Shown piece after piece: positions 5,973 through 13,442 of a stretch of 15,533 nt of DNA. The stretch's first letter is position 1; each line of letters starts with the position of its first letter. Origin of the DNA: an uncultured Prevotellaceae bacterium (GTDB taxonomy: Bacteria > Bacteroidota > Bacteroidia > Bacteroidales > Bacteroidaceae); assembly GCA_937877605.1 (NCBI GenBank), contig CALFJA010000117.1:1-15533 (forward strand), written 5' to 3'. The notes beneath the pieces were generated by a model. That model was not told where the DNA came from and made no database searches. It saw nothing but the letters and a program-made list of their open reading frames with translations. The position numbers and the translations under genes are program-made.

Positions 5973-7718
5973 ATGGAAAACAATCAACAACTTATTGCCG
6001 AATGCATTGAGCGCGCACAACAGTGGCTGTCGCCATCATTCGATGAAGAAACCCGCAAGGAAGTACAAGCCATGATTGATGCCGAAGACAAGACACCATT
6101 GGTGGAAGCCTTCTATCGCGACTTGGAATTTGGTACAGGCGGACTCCGTGGCATCATGGGCCCTGGTACCAACCGGATGAACAAGTACATTGTCGGAATG
6201 GCCACGCAGGGATTCGCCAACTACATTCTCAAGGCCTTCCCTGGCAAGAAATGCAGTGTCGTAGTGGGGCACGACTGCCGTAACAACGGACGCATGTTTG
6301 CAGAGACCGTGGCCAACATCTTCTCTGCCAACGGCATCAAGGTATACCTCTTTGAGAGCCTCCGTCCCACACCTGAAATCTCCTATGCCATCCGCCATCT
6401 GGGATGTCAGGCCGGTGTGAATGTAACAGCCTCGCACAATCCACGCGAATACAACGGCTACAAGGCCTATTGGGACGACGGTGCACAGGTGCTCACCCCG
6501 CACGATGTAGGCATTATTGCCGAAGTGAACAAGGTGACCATCGACGATGTTAAGTTCGAGGGCGACAAGGAACTCATCATTCCCATTGGCGGCGAGATGG
6601 ACTGGGACTATATCCAGGCAGTCAAAGAGGCCATGGTCGACCAGGATGTAATCCTCCGCAACAAGGACCTGAACATTGTCTATTCACCCATGCACGGCAC
6701 AGGCCGCGTCATCATTCCAATGGCACTGCGTTCCTGGGGCTTCCAGAACATCCATGTGGTGCCCGAGCAGATGGTCATCGACGGCAACTTCCCCACCGTG
6801 GTGTCGCCAAATCCGGAGAACGCCGAGGCCATGACACTTGGCATGAAACTCGGAACAAAGCTCAATGCCGACCTGGTTATAGCCTCCGACCCTGACGCCG
6901 ACCGATTGGCCATCGTCTGCCGCAACGACAAGGGAGAGTGGGTAATCATCAATGGCAACCAGACCTGTATGATGTTCTCCTGGTACATCATCGCCAACAA
7001 GAAGAAACTCGGACAACTCAAGGGCAACGAGTTCCTCGTAAAGACCATTGTAACCACCGAGGTCATCGCCGAGATTGCCAAGAAAAACGAAGTTGAACTC
7101 CTCGACTGCTACACCGGATTTAAGTGGATTGCCAACGAAATCCGCACAAACGAGCCTGCCAAGAAATACATTGGCGGTGGTGAGGAAAGCTTCGGATTCC
7201 TGCCATACGACAAGGTGCGCGACAAAGATTCACCAGCATCCATCTGCCTTATCTGCGAAATAGCAGCCTGGGCCAAGGATCACGGCAAGACACTCTACGA
7301 CCTGCTCCTCGACATCTATCTCGAATATGGCTTCTCCTTCGAGCACACCATCAATGTGGTTCGGCCTGGAAAGAGCGGTGCCGACGAAATCAAGCAGATG
7401 ATGGAAGACTTCCGCAGCAATCCTCCGCGCGAACTGGCAGGTCAGAAAATCGTCCTCGCCAAGGACTTCCAGAAACTCGAGGCTCGCGATGCCGAAGGCC
7501 GTGTGACCAAGTTGGACATGCCAGCACAGAGCAATGTGCTCCAGTGGTTCTGCGAGAACGGGAACAAGGTGTCTGTCCGTCCTTCCGGAACAGAGCCCAA
7601 AATCAAGTTCTACCTTGAGATTAAGGACCAGATGAAATGCCGCGACTGCTACGAACCTTGCTGCGAGCGTGCACGCCAGACCATTGAACAACTCAAGAAA
7701 GAATTGGGTCTCGACTGA
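5973..7718 (+). CDS. Phosphoglucomutase/phosphomannomutase
   Basis: A complete alpha-D-phosphohexomutase of 581 residues, the usual length of the Bacteroidetes phospho-sugar mutase. It interconverts hexose 1- and 6-phosphates through a phosphoserine enzyme. All four signature loops are visible. The phosphoserine loop is TASHNPREYNGYK (residues 152-164, catalytic S154). The magnesium loop is DPDADR (D306, D308, D310). The sugar-specificity loop is GGGEESFG (401-408). The C-terminal phosphate-binding loop is RPSGTEPK (536-543). The N-terminal GTGGLRG segment is also typical. Sequence alone does not decide between glucose and mannose substrates. The C terminus carries an unusual cysteine cluster CRDCYEPCC (556-564). 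Monocistronic by appearance, with its own promoter box upstream and an intrinsic terminator 39 bases after the stop. Cytoplasmic. Confidence 0.95.
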   Translation: MENNQQLIAECIERAQQWLSPSFDEETRKEVQAMIDAEDKTPLVEAFYRDLEFGTGGLRGIMGPGTNRMNKYIVGMATQGFANYILKAFPGKKCSVVVGHDCRNNGRMFAETVANIFSANGIKVYLFESLRPTPEISYAIRHLGCQAGVNVTASHNPREYNGYKAYWDDGAQVLTPHDVGIIAEVNKVTIDDVKFEGDKELIIPIGGEMDWDYIQAVKEAMVDQDVILRNKDLNIVYSPMHGTGRVIIPMALRSWGFQNIHVVPEQMVIDGNFPTVVSPNPENAEAMTLGMKLGTKLNADLVIASDPDADRLAIVCRNDKGEWVIINGNQTCMMFSWYIIANKKKLGQLKGNEFLVKTIVTTEVIAEIAKKNEVELLDCYTGFKWIANEIRTNEPAKKYIGGGEESFGFLPYDKVRDKDSPASICLICEIAAWAKDHGKTLYDLLLDIYLEYGFSFEHTINVVRPGKSGADEIKQMMEDFRSNPPRELAGQKIVLAKDFQKLEARDAEGRVTKLDMPAQSNVLQWFCENGNKVSVRPSGTEPKIKFYLEIKDQMKCRDCYEPCCERARQTIEQLKKELGLD

Positions 7719-7757
7719 CGCTTATCGCATACTTGCGACGAAACCATGCCTATAATG

Positions 7758-7785
7758 AGCCCTGCCAGTACGGCAGGGCTTTTTT
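7758..7785 (+). terminator. Intrinsic terminator of the phosphohexomutase gene
   Basis: A 9-bp GC-rich stem AGCCCTGCC / GGCAGGGCT encloses the loop AGTAC and is followed by five more T's. It begins 39 bases after the stop codon. Strong + strand rho-independent terminator. Confidence 0.92.
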
Positions 7786-7794
7786 GTTTCCAAA

Positions 7795-7867
7795 CTATTC
7801 TAAGGCATGAAAAGCACCTCATTCGCTCCATAACTTGAAAAATTACCTTCCGTAGAATAGATTTTTT
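7795..7867. repeat. Long-range inverted repeat followed by a T-run
   Basis: CTATTCTA (7795-7802) and TAGAATAG (7853-7860) are perfect inverted repeats 50 bases apart. The pairing can extend with AGG (7803-7805) against CCT (7846-7848) past a small bulge. A run of T's follows at 7862-7867. It could be the end of a short transcript or the termini of a small mobile-element remnant. No protein or target duplication was seen. Confidence 0.5.
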
Positions 7868-7877
7868 GCGACCATCA

Positions 7878-7911
7878 CTATGTTCACACATAGAAATCGG
7901 CATTTTCCGAT
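7878..7911. repeat. Two adjacent hairpins
   Basis: CTATGT-TCAC-ACATAG (7878-7893) is a 6-bp stem with a four-base loop. Two bases later ATCGG-CATTTT-CCGAT (7896-7911) forms a 5-bp stem. Side-by-side short hairpins suggest structured RNA or a repeat element, but neither stem is followed by a T-run typical of terminators. Confidence 0.45.
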
Positions 7912-7983
7912 AATTTACGCAAGTTCCTGATAGCCAACAAATTATCTGTTCTCCTGTGAATGGTAGCAGACTTCCGCTTTTCA

Positions 7984-8026
7984 TTTGGGGCTTAAACAGC
8001 GTGCGTTTGGAGCCTAAATGCGTTAC
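7984..8026. repeat. Imperfect 21-22 bp direct repeat
   Basis: TTTGGGGCTTAAACAGCGTGC (7984-8004) and TTTGGAGCCTAAATGCGTTAC (8006-8026) agree in 11 of the first 13 positions and share a GCGT core with a one-base shift. Together they can also fold, GGCT/AGCC with AAAC/GTTT around a seven-base loop (7989-8014). Confidence 0.5.
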
Positions 8027-8354
8027 AAACGGGCTGGTTTTGTATAATAAACAGGGGACTTTTATGAGGCAGTTTTGCGGTTGTGAGCGGAAATTTCACC
8101 CTATTCGGAAGGCTGACTGGTCGACAAAAACGGCATTTTAACATTTCTTTTGCCGATTTTTTCAGGGCGTTTTCCGGCATGCCTGCGCCATTTCGTTAAA
8201 GTTTTTTATAGATAATATGCATTAAACAACTGAAATACAATACGCTATAAGATATAGTACAAGAAGATTTCGGAGCGAAGAAGGTCATCTTCCGCCTTCC
8301 ACCTTTTTAATAATATTTTACCATTCTGCTGGGGGAAGTATGCTGCTTTTGTTG

Positions 8355-8362
8355 TAATTTTG
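8355..8362 (+). promoter_or_regulatory. Promoter -7 box of the Bat operon
   Basis: TAATTTTG matches TAnnTTTG and lies 30 bases upstream of the chosen MoxR ATG at 8393. A TTG start codon that would lengthen the MoxR frame overlaps this box (8360), which argues for the later start. No TTTG is present at the ideal -33 position, so the upstream element is weak. Confidence 0.6.
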
Positions 8363-8392
8363 CACGGAAAAATAAACAATTCACATACGGAT

Positions 8393-9412
8393 ATGACAGA
8401 AGAACTAACCATGAGAGAACTGACTGCCCGGATAGAGCAGGAGAGTGGACTGATAAAACAGTTGCAGGATGGCATGCACCAGACCATCGTCGGCCAGAAT
8501 CGGCTGGTTGATGCACTTGTCATGGCACTGCTGAGCAACGGGCATATCCTGCTGGAGGGTGCCCCAGGTTTGGCCAAAACCCTTGCCATCAGTACCCTGG
8601 CCCGTCTGGTGAAGGCTGATTTCAGCCGCGTTCAGTTCACCCCCGACCTGCTGCCGGCCGACTTGACTGGCACGCAGATTTATTCGCAGCGTGAGGAAAA
8701 GTTCAGCGTGAAGCGCGGTCCCATCTTTGCCAACTTCGTGCTGGCCGACGAAATTAACCGTGCACCGGCAAAAGTGCAGAGCGCCCTGCTTGAGGCCATG
8801 CAGGAACATCAGGTCACCATCGGCGAGGAAACGCTGTCGCTGCCGGCTCCCTTCCTGGTGATGGCCACGCAGAACCCGATAGAGCAGGAAGGAACCTACC
8901 CTCTGCCCGAGGCACAACTTGACCGGTTCATGCTCAAGACAGTGGTGGGCTACCCTTCGCTTGACGAGGAACAGAAAATCGTTGAGCAAAACCTCAGACC
9001 TGAAACCTCCCAACTCAGCACTTCCGGCTTGACGCCAGCCGCTGCCATCTGCACCCTCGAAGATGTGGAGCACTTGCGTGAGGTAGCCGCCCAAATCTAC
9101 ATTGACGAGAAGATTGTGCGCTACATTGCCCAGTTGGTGCAGGCCACGCGTTCTCCGGAGAAGTACGGCCTTCAGTCGCTGACAGGGCTGATAGCCTTCG
9201 GCGGCAGCCCTCGTGCAAGCATCTCGCTGGCAAAGGCCGCCAAGGCATGCGCACTGATGAAGGGCAGGGGATATGTCGTTCCCGAGGATGTACGCGGTAT
9301 CGCACACGATGTGCTGCGCCACCGTATCGGTCTCACCTACGAGGCAGAAGCCAACGGCATGACCTGTGAGGAAATCATAAGTGAGATCCTGAACGCTGTT
9401 GAAGTGCCATGA
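8393..9412 (+). CDS. MoxR-type AAA+ ATPase
   Basis: A protein of 339 residues from the ATG at 8393. It has the MoxR features: Walker A GAPGLAKT (residues 56-63), Walker B VLADEINRAPAKVQSALLEA (117-136), sensor 1 in MATQNPIEQEGTYPLPEAQ (157-175), then LDRFM with the likely arginine finger. A C-terminal helical lid follows. MoxR ATPases are thought to act as chaperones that insert metals or fold partner proteins, typically von Willebrand A-domain proteins encoded next to them, as is the case here. Cytoplasmic. The stop overlaps the next start as ATGATG, a 4-base overlap with the DUF58 gene, so translation is likely coupled. First gene of the extended Bat operon. Family confident; the molecular substrate is not known. 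Confidence 0.95.
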   Translation: MTEELTMRELTARIEQESGLIKQLQDGMHQTIVGQNRLVDALVMALLSNGHILLEGAPGLAKTLAISTLARLVKADFSRVQFTPDLLPADLTGTQIYSQREEKFSVKRGPIFANFVLADEINRAPAKVQSALLEAMQEHQVTIGEETLSLPAPFLVMATQNPIEQEGTYPLPEAQLDRFMLKTVVGYPSLDEEQKIVEQNLRPETSQLSTSGLTPAAAICTLEDVEHLREVAAQIYIDEKIVRYIAQLVQATRSPEKYGLQSLTGLIAFGGSPRASISLAKAAKACALMKGRGYVVPEDVRGIAHDVLRHRIGLTYEAEANGMTCEEIISEILNAVEVP

Positions 9413-10281
9413 TGGATACCCGCGAACTGATGGCCAAGGTGCGCACGATTGAAATAAAGTCGCGCGGACTCTCAAGGAATGTCTTTGCCGGACAATACCA
9501 CTCGGCATTCCGAGGAAGAGGCATGTCCTTTGCCGAAGTTCGCGACTATCAGCCTGGCGACGATGTGCGCGACATAGACTGGAATGTGACCGCCCGCTTC
9601 GGACATCCCTATGTAAAGGTCTTTGAAGAAGAACGCGAACTCACCGTCGTACTGCTCATCGATGTGTCGGGGTCGCTCTTCTTCGGCACCCAGCGCCAGT
9701 CAAAGCACGACCAGATGGTTGAACTGGCTGCCACGCTTGCCCTCAGCGCCATCCAGAACGGAGACAAAATCGGCGCCATCTTCTTCACCGACAAGATAGA
9801 GAAATACATCCCTCCGAAGAAAGGAAGGAAGCATGCGCTACTGCTCATCCGCGAACTGCTGACCACAGAGGGGAGCAGTAGCGGCACAGACCTCAATGTG
9901 GCATTGGAATTCCTCTTCAATGTTGTTCGGAGAAGGAGCACCGCTTTCCTCATCAGCGACTTCGTACAGGGCAACTCGTTCGAGAAAAATCTCCAGATGG
10001 TGGCCGACCGTCACGACTTGATTGCCATCCAGTCATACGACCGCATGGCAGAGCAACTGCCCGATGTGGGACTGCTCCAACTCTATGACGCGGAGTCCGG
10101 CGAACACATCATGGTAGACACGCACAGCAAGGCCGTCCGCCGGCAGCATGCCGAGAACTGGGAACACCGCCAAGAGAGACTCAAGACTATGTTCAACAAA
10201 GCCAAGACCGACTTTGTTTCCATCTCTACTGCCGACGACTATGTGACCGCACTGCAAGAACTGTTTGACAGACGAAAATGA
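9409..10281 (+). CDS. DUF58 domain protein with VWA-like fold
   Basis: A protein of 290 residues. The DUF58 signature is visible as FRGRGMSFAEVRDYQPGDD (residues 34-52) and VRDIDWNVTARFGHPYVK (53-70). A VWA-like core follows, with the metal-site motif DVSGS (D85, S87, S89), a second threonine region SSGTDLNVAL (T160) and LISDF (D184). No membrane segment is present, so it is probably cytoplasmic or peripheral. It is translationally coupled to the MoxR gene at its start (two ATGs, 9409 or 9412) and to the next gene by a 4-base ATGA overlap at its end. MoxR-DUF58 pairs are a standard arrangement, and DUF58 proteins are presumed partners of the ATPase. Its own function is not established. Confidence 0.92.
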   Translation: MMDTRELMAKVRTIEIKSRGLSRNVFAGQYHSAFRGRGMSFAEVRDYQPGDDVRDIDWNVTARFGHPYVKVFEEERELTVVLLIDVSGSLFFGTQRQSKHDQMVELAATLALSAIQNGDKIGAIFFTDKIEKYIPPKKGRKHALLLIRELLTTEGSSSGTDLNVALEFLFNVVRRRSTAFLISDFVQGNSFEKNLQMVADRHDLIAIQSYDRMAEQLPDVGLLQLYDAESGEHIMVDTHSKAVRRQHAENWEHRQERLKTMFNKAKTDFVSISTADDYVTALQELFDRRK

Positions 10282-11348
10282 AGAAACAGGCTCTTACAAC
10301 ATTCATGCTGCTCCTCATGGGAGTCGCCGGTATCAAGGCACAAAACGGTCCGATGTCGGTGAAGGCCTCCATCGATTCCATCGAGATAATGATCGGCTCG
10401 CAGGCACACTACAGTATCACGGTACAGACAGACAAGTCGGCCCGCGTGGAACTGCCAAAACTTGAACCGCGCACCTATATATCCGACAAAGTGGAGATTA
10501 TTGACCGCGTGGCAGCCGATACCGTAACCGACAAATCCGGTCGCACCATTACCCACACCTGGGCCGTCACCTCCTTCGAAGAGGGACTCTATCCACTTCC
10601 TCCACAGCAGGTGAAGATAAACGGTCAGGCTTTCCAGACGGAACCGCTGGCCTTGAAGGTCATCACCCTTGAAGTGGATACCCTCCACCCAGAAAATTTC
10701 TACCCGCCGAAGGATGTGCAGAACAATCCCTTCATGTGGCAGGAATGGCTCCCTATGCTCTGGACCTTCATTGCCCAGCAAGTACTGGTGGCATTGCTAT
10801 TCCTTGTGCTATGGTTGATACGCAACCGCCGCCGCCTGCATTTCAACCTGCGTCCGAAAAAACTCCTGTTGCCACATGAGAAAGCATTGGCAGGCATCAA
10901 CCTGTTGCAACAAGAAAAGGACGCCCCGGGCAAGGCCTATTATACGCGGTTGACCGACAGCATGCGCCTATACATTGCAGAGCGGTTCGGCATCAACGCC
11001 CTGGAGATGACCTCCAGCGAAATCATTGCCGGGCTCTATGCCAAGGGGCAAAAACATCTGCTCGGAGAGCTACAACTCCTCTTGGAGGCTGCCGATCTCG
11101 CGAAGTTTGCCAAGCACGAGCCAACACCAGAACAGCGGGAAACACACATGGACACTGCCGTGAGATACATTGAAGAAAGCAAATACATACCTACGCCCGA
11201 AGAAATGAAAGTAATGAAGGAAAAACTCAACGGGAAACAAACCACCGGCGAGCGTCGTCTGCTGAAGGTCGTAGCCGTAGTGCTTGTCCTTCTGATTCTG
11301 GCCACCATAACATACCTCATCCACTTCCCCATAGAAATCCTATCCTGA
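10278..11348 (+). CDS. Bat-operon membrane protein with short BatD-like ectodomain
   Basis: A protein of 356 residues. An N-terminal signal peptide (MKKQALTTFMLLLMGVAGIKA) precedes a beta-rich domain at about 24-135. The stretch DSIEIMIGSQAHYSITVQ and the later FEEGLYPLPPQQVKI resemble the repeating domains of BatD. A membrane helix lies at about 163-182 (MLWTFIAQQVLVALLFLVLWL region). A basic, helical cytoplasmic domain follows (about 185-320, with YYTRLTDSMRLYIAERFGI and LEMTSSEIIAGL), and a second helix at about 329-348 ends the protein. This gene position, between DUF58 and batA, is typical of Bacteroidetes Bat operons, but the protein has no agreed name. It overlaps DUF58 by ATGA and is eight bases from batA. 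It probably links periplasmic contacts to the cytoplasmic MoxR/DUF58 pair; that is inference. Confidence 0.8.
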   Translation: MKKQALTTFMLLLMGVAGIKAQNGPMSVKASIDSIEIMIGSQAHYSITVQTDKSARVELPKLEPRTYISDKVEIIDRVAADTVTDKSGRTITHTWAVTSFEEGLYPLPPQQVKINGQAFQTEPLALKVITLEVDTLHPENFYPPKDVQNNPFMWQEWLPMLWTFIAQQVLVALLFLVLWLIRNRRRLHFNLRPKKLLLPHEKALAGINLLQQEKDAPGKAYYTRLTDSMRLYIAERFGINALEMTSSEIIAGLYAKGQKHLLGELQLLLEAADLAKFAKHEPTPEQRETHMDTAVRYIEESKYIPTPEEMKVMKEKLNGKQTTGERRLLKVVAVVLVLLILATITYLIHFPIEILS

Positions 11349-11356
11349 CACCCAGC

Positions 11357-12355
11357 ATGATTCTAGCCCACAAGACATATCTGCTCTTCCTGCTCTTGCT
11401 CATCCCCATTGCCGTTCTCTATTGGCGACTGTGGAGGAAGAAGACTCCGTCAATGCGCTATACCAGTACCGTGACAATGGAGCAGTTGCCCCGTACCTGG
11501 CGCAGCCGGATGCAACACCTCCCCTTTGTCATCCGCTGCCTGACGCTCGGTGCGCTTGTCTTCATCCTGGCCCGTCCGCTTTCGCACACGGCATGGAATC
11601 AGAAGGAAACGGAAGGCATTGACATCATGATGGCAATGGATGTGTCCACCTCCATGCTGGCAGAAGACCTCACCCCCAACCGAATTGAGGCAGCCAAGCG
11701 TGTCGCCACAGAATTTATCAGTAACCGTCCGACAGACAACATCGGACTGGCCATCTTCGCTGGCGAGGCGTTTACACAGTGCCCACTGACTACCGACCAT
11801 GCATCACTGCTCAACCTCCTGCAGAATCTCCGCACCGACTTGGCCTACCGTGGAATGATTGACGATGGTACTGCCATCGGCATGGGCATAGCAAACGCAA
11901 TAACCCGGCTGAAAAGTTCAAAGGCAAAGAGCAAGGTTATCATCCTATTGACCGATGGCAGCAACAACCGTGGAGAGATTTCACCCCTGACAAGTGCAGA
12001 AATAGCAAAGAGCCTAGGCATCAGAATCTACACAATCGCCGTGGGAACGAATGGCACTGCTCCCTATCCTGTGCAGGTGGGGGGAGGCACTCAATATGTA
12101 AATGTGCAGGTGGAAATCGACACAAAGACGCTCACCGACATCGCCCAGATTACTGACGGACAGTTCTACCGTGCCACCAACAATAAAGAACTGGAACAGA
12201 TCTATAACGAAATTGATAAACTGGAAAAGTCGAAACTTACAGTCAACCAGTTTTCCAAGTGGCATGAAAAGTACCAGCCTTTCGCATTGCTTGCATTGTT
12301 GCTGATACTGTTTGAACTGTTTGTCCGCTGGTTTGTCCTGCGCCGGCTGCCATAG
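11357..12355 (+). CDS. batA: BatA, membrane-anchored VWA protein
   Basis: A protein of 332 residues with two N-terminal membrane helices (about 8-24 and 56-73, the second ending in the family's LARP) and one C-terminal helix (about 307-325). A von Willebrand A domain lies between them. The metal-site residues are all present: DVSTS (D95, S97, S99), T172 in DDGTAIGMGIANAI and D200 in VIILLTDGSNN. The order and topology match BatA of the Bacteroides aerotolerance operon, where insertion mutants were reported to be less tolerant of oxygen. The VWA domain faces the periplasm if topology follows the family. It follows the previous gene by eight bases. BatA and BatB are paralogues; this one is called BatA because it comes first. 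Confidence 0.92.
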   Translation: MILAHKTYLLFLLLLIPIAVLYWRLWRKKTPSMRYTSTVTMEQLPRTWRSRMQHLPFVIRCLTLGALVFILARPLSHTAWNQKETEGIDIMMAMDVSTSMLAEDLTPNRIEAAKRVATEFISNRPTDNIGLAIFAGEAFTQCPLTTDHASLLNLLQNLRTDLAYRGMIDDGTAIGMGIANAITRLKSSKAKSKVIILLTDGSNNRGEISPLTSAEIAKSLGIRIYTIAVGTNGTAPYPVQVGGGTQYVNVQVEIDTKTLTDIAQITDGQFYRATNNKELEQIYNEIDKLEKSKLTVNQFSKWHEKYQPFALLALLLILFELFVRWFVLRRLP

Positions 12356-12359
12356 AAAG

Positions 12360-12407
12360 CATAAATCATGTAAATTCGTAAATTGTAAATCACGAAATCC
12401 GTAAATA
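12360..12407 (+). repeat. Degenerate 8-bp tandem repeat between batA and batB
   Basis: Six units of 7-9 bases ending in AAAT plus mostly C or T fill most of the 58-base spacer: CATAAATC, ATGTAAATT, CGTAAATT, GTAAATC, ACGAAATC, CGTAAATA. GTAAAT itself occurs at 12370, 12378, 12385 and 12401. The spacer ends seven bases before the batB ATG at 12414. No promoter box or hairpin is evident. Confidence 0.65.
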
Positions 12408-12413
12408 AGCCTC

Positions 12414-13439
12414 ATGTTCCGCTTCGAAAGTCCTCAATACCTCTGGCTTCTGCTGTTGCTTGCCGTTCTTGCAATCGTGCGCCTTTTTGTCTTGCGGTCC
12501 AAGCGAAAAGCCTACAAGCGCATAGGCGATCCGCAACTCGTTCGCCAGATGACACCGATGCTGTCGAACAAACGCACCCTGCTGAAGTTCATCTTGCTAC
12601 TGGCAGGAATATTCTTTCTCATCATCGCATTGGCCAGACCGCAGTTAGGCAGCAAGTTTTCCAGGGAAAAACGGAATGGGATAGAGATAATGATAGCCCT
12701 TGATGTGAGCAATTCCATGAATGCAACCGATGTAAAACCATCGCGACTGGAAAAGAGTAAGCTGCTCATTGAAAATCTATTGGACAACTTCACGACCGAC
12801 AAGCTGGGGATGATTGTTTTCGCAGGGAAAGCCTATGTGCAGTTGCCGATGACCAACGACTTCGTTTCCGCACGAATGCTCCTTTCAGAAAGTTCTCCGC
12901 AAATGATTCCCGTACAGGGCACAGATATCGCAGCAGCCATCGACATGGCCATGCAATGCTTCAGCACCAACACCACAATCGGCAAGGCCATCGTGCTCAT
13001 CACCGATGGTGAGAATCATGAAGGAGAAGCTGAAAAGATGGCCAAGAAAGCAAAACGGGCTGGCATCAATGTGTTTATACTGGGTGTAGGCTCCGAACAG
13101 GGGGCTCCCATCCCTGTTGAAGGAGGGGGATATATGGCCGACCGACAGGGTAACACCGTGGTAACTCGCCTGAATACTGCCATGTGTCAGGCCGTCGCCA
13201 CAGCAGGCAACGGCCGCTACATCCATGTAGACAATACCCGTCAGGCGCAGGAACGCCTTAATAATGACCTTGAACGCCTCCAGCACGGAGAAACGGAGAG
13301 CGTTGTCTACAGCGAATATGCAGAACAGTTTCCGCTCTTTGTCATCCTTTCGCTGGCATGCTTCCTGGCAGAAATGTTCGTCTGGGAAATGCGTAACCCC
13401 CTGTTGCGGCGTATCAAGGTGTTCGACAAAAAGAAATAG
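12414..13439 (+). CDS. batB: BatB, membrane-anchored VWA protein
   Basis: A protein of 341 residues with the same plan as BatA: membrane helices at about 8-27, 57-76 (ending ALARP) and 307-325, with a VWA domain between. The metal-site residues are intact: DVSNS (D97, S99, S101), T170 in QGTDIAAAIDMAM and D198 in IVLITDGENHEGE. The ending EMRNPLLRRIKVFDKKK is a short basic cytoplasmic tail. BatA and BatB are usually thought to work together in the membrane with the TPR protein BatC and with BatD. The gene is separated from batA by a 58-base spacer of short tandem repeats, the largest gap so far in the operon. The batC gene begins three bases after the stop. Confidence 0.92.
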   Translation: MFRFESPQYLWLLLLLAVLAIVRLFVLRSKRKAYKRIGDPQLVRQMTPMLSNKRTLLKFILLLAGIFFLIIALARPQLGSKFSREKRNGIEIMIALDVSNSMNATDVKPSRLEKSKLLIENLLDNFTTDKLGMIVFAGKAYVQLPMTNDFVSARMLLSESSPQMIPVQGTDIAAAIDMAMQCFSTNTTIGKAIVLITDGENHEGEAEKMAKKAKRAGINVFILGVGSEQGAPIPVEGGGYMADRQGNTVVTRLNTAMCQAVATAGNGRYIHVDNTRQAQERLNNDLERLQHGETESVVYSEYAEQFPLFVILSLACFLAEMFVWEMRNPLLRRIKVFDKKK

Positions 13440-13442
13440 CCT

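Larger units (their letters stand above)
7786..8392. other. Gene-free gap of about 600 bases before the Bat operon
   Basis: No convincing coding sequence is present. The small frames here have no recognisable domain and one would cross the upstream terminator. The stretch contains several inverted repeats (7795-7860, 7878-7911, 7989-8014, 8131-8155), a short imperfect direct repeat (7984-8026) and an AT-rich distal part. It ends with the MoxR promoter box. The region has more T/A-rich tracts than the neighbouring genes. It may hold an intergenic repeat family or a small RNA, but neither can be shown from the sequence alone. Confidence 0.6.

Noticed and set aside
7649..7984. - strand frame of 111 codons crossing into the 600-base gap
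   Set aside because: It runs through the strong terminator hairpin and the 3' end of the phosphohexomutase gene, and no family is recognisable.
7956..8180. Two small frames on opposite strands in the gap
   Set aside because: They overlap each other, are about 60 residues long, lack promoter boxes or domain features and lie in repeat-like DNA.
8405..9508. Long - strand frame of 367 codons opposite the MoxR gene
   Set aside because: It mirrors the codon pattern of the MoxR gene, has no recognisable domain, and its composition (rich in Q, H, L, G) is typical of a shadow frame.
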